Origin: Bin127 sp965221625
GTDB taxonomy: Bacteria; Chloroflexota; Dehalococcoidia; Lucifugimonadales; Lucifugimonadaceae
NCBI GenBank assembly: GCA_965221625.1
Contig: OZ244903.1
Span: forward strand, 992,001-1,056,000
Direction of reading: 5' to 3'
Length of the DNA: 64,000 nt
Part shown: positions 61,279-64,000 of the stretch, piece after piece
Position numbering within the stretch: the first letter of the stretch is position 1
Layout of the letters: each line of letters opens with the position of its first letter
Notes under the pieces: model-generated
What the model was told of the DNA's origin: nothing
The model's database searches: none
The model's input: only the letters and a program-made list of their open reading frames with translations
Translations under genes and position numbers: made by a program

Positions 61279-63117
61279 ATGTGTGGCATCGCTGCATACG
61301 CAGGCAATGGCGACGTCAAGTCATTCCTCCTCAACGCGCTCCGCGATCTCGAGTATCGCGGCTACGACAGTGCAGGAATCGCGGCATGCACCGGCAACGG
61401 GATTTCGATCGCTAAACGTGCCGGCCCAGTCTCGGCACTTGAAGAGAAAGTGAACGGACAGCTGTGCTCGGCGATCTCCGGCATCGCACACACCCGTTGG
61501 GCAACGCATGGGCCGCCCACCGATCTCAACGCCCACCCGCACCTTAGCTACGATGGCAAGGTCGCCATCGCCCACAACGGAATCATCGAAAACCACCTTG
61601 AACTCAGGCGCGAACTCACTTCCCAGGGCATCGAGTTCGTATCCGACACCGACTCCGAAACGCTCGCACACCTAATCGCCCGCCACATGGAGCACGGTTC
61701 GACGCTTCTCGAAGCGGTGCAAGCCACGTCCAAACAAGTGCAAGGTCTCGCCGTAATCGTTGCTACCTCGTGTAGTGAATCGGGCACCGTCGTGGGCATT
61801 CGCATCGGTTACGCCGGCAGCCTCATTCTCGGAAGATCGGCTGATGCCCACGTCCTCGCCAGCAACACGGCTGCGATGCCGCCCGAAGTGAATGAAGTGA
61901 CTTACGTCGGTCACTGCGAAGCGGTTGAGCTAACTCGAGACCGCGCAATCATCTGCGACGCCCACGGGCGATCCGTCGCAAAGAGTTGGATCCCGCTTCA
62001 CCAGAATCGCCGCGCCAACGACCTCGGCGACCACCCCCATCACATGCACCGAGAGATCTCCGAACAAGCGGCTTCGGTGCAAGGCGCAATGCACGGTCGA
62101 ATCGACTTTAGCAAAGCCGCAATCGACATCCCCGAGCTGCATGGCATTCCGAACTCTGTCGAACGCATCACTGTCGCCGGGATGGGCACTTCCTACTTCG
62201 CTGCGATGGCCGGAGCTCACTGGTTCGAGCGTCTATCTCACATCCCGGCACGCCCCGAGTATGCCGGTGAACTCGCAGATCGTGACCCGATTCTCAACGA
62301 AAACGACCTACTCATCGCAGTAACTCAATCCGGCGAAACCTACGACACCCTCGTGGCCATCGAAACGGCACAACGCAAGGGAGCACACGTCGCAGTACTC
62401 ACCGCCAACCTTCACAGCGAAGCGACGCGCCTAGCCGACACAGTCATCGACATCGGTGCTGGCGTGGAGGTAGCCGTACCGGCGACGAAGACCTTCACCA
62501 ACACGCTGCTCACGCTCTACCTCGCCAGCCTCCAACTCGGAAGCCGACGCGCGAGACTCTCACCGACACAGCTCGACCGCCACGTGCAATCGATCGCCAG
62601 ACTGCCGATGGCCATCAACCGCACCATCGGCATGGAGGACTTGGTCACGCGTGTCGCCAACGAACATCTGCAAGACGTCTCAAACATGCTCTTCCTCGGA
62701 CGCGGGGATCTCTTCCCCATCGCGATGGAAGGTGCTCTCAAGATGAAGGAGACGGCGTACGTCCACGCTGAAGGTTGCTCCGCGTCTGAGATGAAGCACG
62801 GCATCAACGCATTGATTGAGCCGGGCACGCCAACCGTGGTTCTATTACCACGCAACGGCAACTTGCGACAGAAGATGATCGCCAGCATCTTCGAAGTGCA
62901 GAGTCGTAACGGCAAAATCATCGCCGTTGCGCATCACCAAGACTCCGAGGTCGAAGAACTTGCCGACGCATTCATTCCCATCGACGCCGACGAGGACGAG
63001 CACGTGCCGTTCCTGATGACCATTCCGCTTCAGCAACTGGCATATCACGTCGCCGTTGACCGCGGTTACAACCCGGATCGACCTCGCAATCTCGCCAAGA
63101 CGGTTACCGTGGCGTGA
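61279..63117 (+). CDS. glmS: Glutamine--fructose-6-phosphate aminotransferase (isomerizing)
   Basis: This 612-aa enzyme makes glucosamine-6-phosphate, the first step to cell-wall and other amino sugars. Cys 2 of MCGIAAYAG is the glutaminase nucleophile. HTRWATHGPPTDLNAHPH and the two SIS domains follow (GMGTSYFAAMAG with TQSGETYDT, then LGRGDLFPIAMEGALKMKET). The C-terminal end AKTVTVA is the conserved tail. The length is normal. Its TGA overlaps the probable GTG start of the dGTPase gene. Confidence 0.95.
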   Translation: MCGIAAYAGNGDVKSFLLNALRDLEYRGYDSAGIAACTGNGISIAKRAGPVSALEEKVNGQLCSAISGIAHTRWATHGPPTDLNAHPHLSYDGKVAIAHNGIIENHLELRRELTSQGIEFVSDTDSETLAHLIARHMEHGSTLLEAVQATSKQVQGLAVIVATSCSESGTVVGIRIGYAGSLILGRSADAHVLASNTAAMPPEVNEVTYVGHCEAVELTRDRAIICDAHGRSVAKSWIPLHQNRRANDLGDHPHHMHREISEQAASVQGAMHGRIDFSKAAIDIPELHGIPNSVERITVAGMGTSYFAAMAGAHWFERLSHIPARPEYAGELADRDPILNENDLLIAVTQSGETYDTLVAIETAQRKGAHVAVLTANLHSEATRLADTVIDIGAGVEVAVPATKTFTNTLLTLYLASLQLGSRRARLSPTQLDRHVQSIARLPMAINRTIGMEDLVTRVANEHLQDVSNMLFLGRGDLFPIAMEGALKMKETAYVHAEGCSASEMKHGINALIEPGTPTVVLLPRNGNLRQKMIASIFEVQSRNGKIIAVAHHQDSEVEELADAFIPIDADEDEHVPFLMTIPLQQLAYHVAVDRGYNPDRPRNLAKTVTVA

Positions 63118-64000
63118 ACTCAAACCGCATGAGGGCTTACGAACTCGTTCGCCATCGCATCGAAGAACGCGAGTCGCTGCTCTCACCATACGCCACCAAG
63201 TCGGCCTACGCCACCCGCGAACACGACGAGGAACCTTCCGAAGTGCGTGCCGCATTCCAACGGGACCGCGACCGAATCGTCCACTCGAACGGATTCCGAC
63301 GGCTCAAGCATAAGAGTCAAGTCCTCGTAAATCCCCAAGGCGATCACATCACGACCCGCATGACGCACGTGCTCCAAGTCTCTCAGGTCGCACGCACCAT
63401 CGCCCGCGCACTAAATCTCAACGAAGACCTCGTCGAAGCCGCAGCACTCGCCCACGACGTCGGACACACGCCGTTCGGCCACATCGGCGAGCGCGTCCTT
63501 AATGAACGGCTGCCCGACGGTTTCCATCACTCGCGCCAGAGCGTGCGCACGCTGAGACTGCTCGAAAAGCGAGGTCGCGGCCTGAATCTCACTCACGAAG
63601 TCTTGGACGCCGTCAGGAAGCACTCCAAACCGGAAGGCGAGTTCATCAATGCCGATGCCGTTGCCGACATGACCTTGGAAGCCCAGATTGTCCGCATCTC
63701 CGACGCCGTCGCCTACCTCGCACACGACGTCGCCGATGCCATCCGCGTCAACATCCTCGACTACGATGACCTGCCTGCGGACGTTAGAGACGCCCTCGGC
63801 GACGAGCACTCGAGCCGACTCAACGCCATGGTGTGCGACGTCATCGACGCCTCTTGGGACTGCACCGGATCCCCGCGCGTCAACCACGCGCGCGTCAACG
63901 AAATACCGCAGGCATTCGACGCCAAACCTTGGATCCGCATGTCGGCACCGATGCGCGACGTAGTAACCGGACTGCGCAACTTCATGTTCGAGAATGTCTA
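63114..64000 (+). CDS. dgt: Deoxyguanosinetriphosphate triphosphohydrolase-like protein, 5' part only
   Basis: An open frame from GTG 63114 (overlapping the glmS stop) or ATG 63129 continues past the right edge. The HD-domain metal motif is present: RMTHVLQVSQVARTIARAL (first His), then AALAHDVGHTPFGHIGE (His-Asp pair) and RISDAVAYLAHDVADAI (later Asp). FQRDRDRIVHSNGFRRLKHK is the conserved segment of dGTPase-like proteins, which remove triphosphate from dNTPs. About 290 codons are visible, so roughly the last quarter is missing. Confidence 0.88.
   Translation, partial: MNSNRMRAYELVRHRIEERESLLSPYATKSAYATREHDEEPSEVRAAFQRDRDRIVHSNGFRRLKHKSQVLVNPQGDHITTRMTHVLQVSQVARTIARALNLNEDLVEAAALAHDVGHTPFGHIGERVLNERLPDGFHHSRQSVRTLRLLEKRGRGLNLTHEVLDAVRKHSKPEGEFINADAVADMTLEAQIVRISDAVAYLAHDVADAIRVNILDYDDLPADVRDALGDEHSSRLNAMVCDVIDASWDCTGSPRVNHARVNEIPQAFDAKPWIRMSAPMRDVVTGLRNFMFENV

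Overview
The window looks like one contiguous bacterial chromosome segment of moderate GC. Proline/threonine-rich linkers in exported proteins, a YfbK-type von Willebrand protein, an MMPL exporter and the cmk-plsC-glmS-dgt gene order fit a Chloroflexota (Dehalococcoidia/SAR202-like) organism. That placement is inference: no rRNA or ribosomal protein gene is present to test it. TGA is used as a normal stop by many genes here.

Left edge (1-3110, minus strand): an MMPL/RND exporter followed 21 bases later by the 5' part of a DUF2236 (MpaB/Lcp-like oxygenase) gene that runs off the window.

3.2-29.5 kb (plus strand): four giant secreted proteins (1341, 1432, 3603 and 1882 aa). They are built from plant-receptor-like leucine-rich repeat blocks that alternate with fibronectin type III domains. 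The third adds a Thr/Pro minisatellite region and three GLUG-repeat blocks with cadherin-like spacers; the fourth adds a C-terminal PPC-like domain. The four genes form two pairs by their leaders: genes 1 and 2 share a duplicated upstream region, and genes 3 and 4 share a near-consensus promoter with a hairpin at an identical distance. The whole block resembles a repeat-expanding surface or secreted interaction locus.

29.7-42.8 kb: an unrecognised exported membrane protein; three minus-strand exported or lipoprotein genes carrying four copies of one paralogous unit that ends in a nearly identical ~320-bp module; a membrane-anchored VWA protein; and a DUF3352-like protein.

42.9-52 kb is a mixed accessory region: a methyltransferase with a His-rich N-terminus, a GmrSD-like DUF262 protein, a HigA-type antitoxin with a 73-aa partner, a nucleoside 2-deoxyribosyltransferase, a gamma-glutamyltransferase, an NYN-domain protein, and a type II restriction-modification pair whose methylase contains an 11-C tract at its 3' end. 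Between the NYN gene and the methylase lies a peroxiredoxin with an in-frame TGA exactly at the peroxidatic cysteine position, followed at the right distance by a SECIS-like hairpin. It is most simply read as a selenocysteine peroxiredoxin that standard gene calling would split or miss.

52-64 kb is mostly metabolic and housekeeping: CoA-transferase subunit B overlapped by an enolase-superfamily dehydratase, an acidic exported protein, etfB-etfA, a sulfatase, an HNH endonuclease, CvpA, then a tightly packed cmk-plsC-glmS-dgt run with stop/start overlaps at cmk-plsC and glmS-dgt. The dgt gene runs off the right edge. I found no tRNA, rRNA, CRISPR array or insertion sequence.
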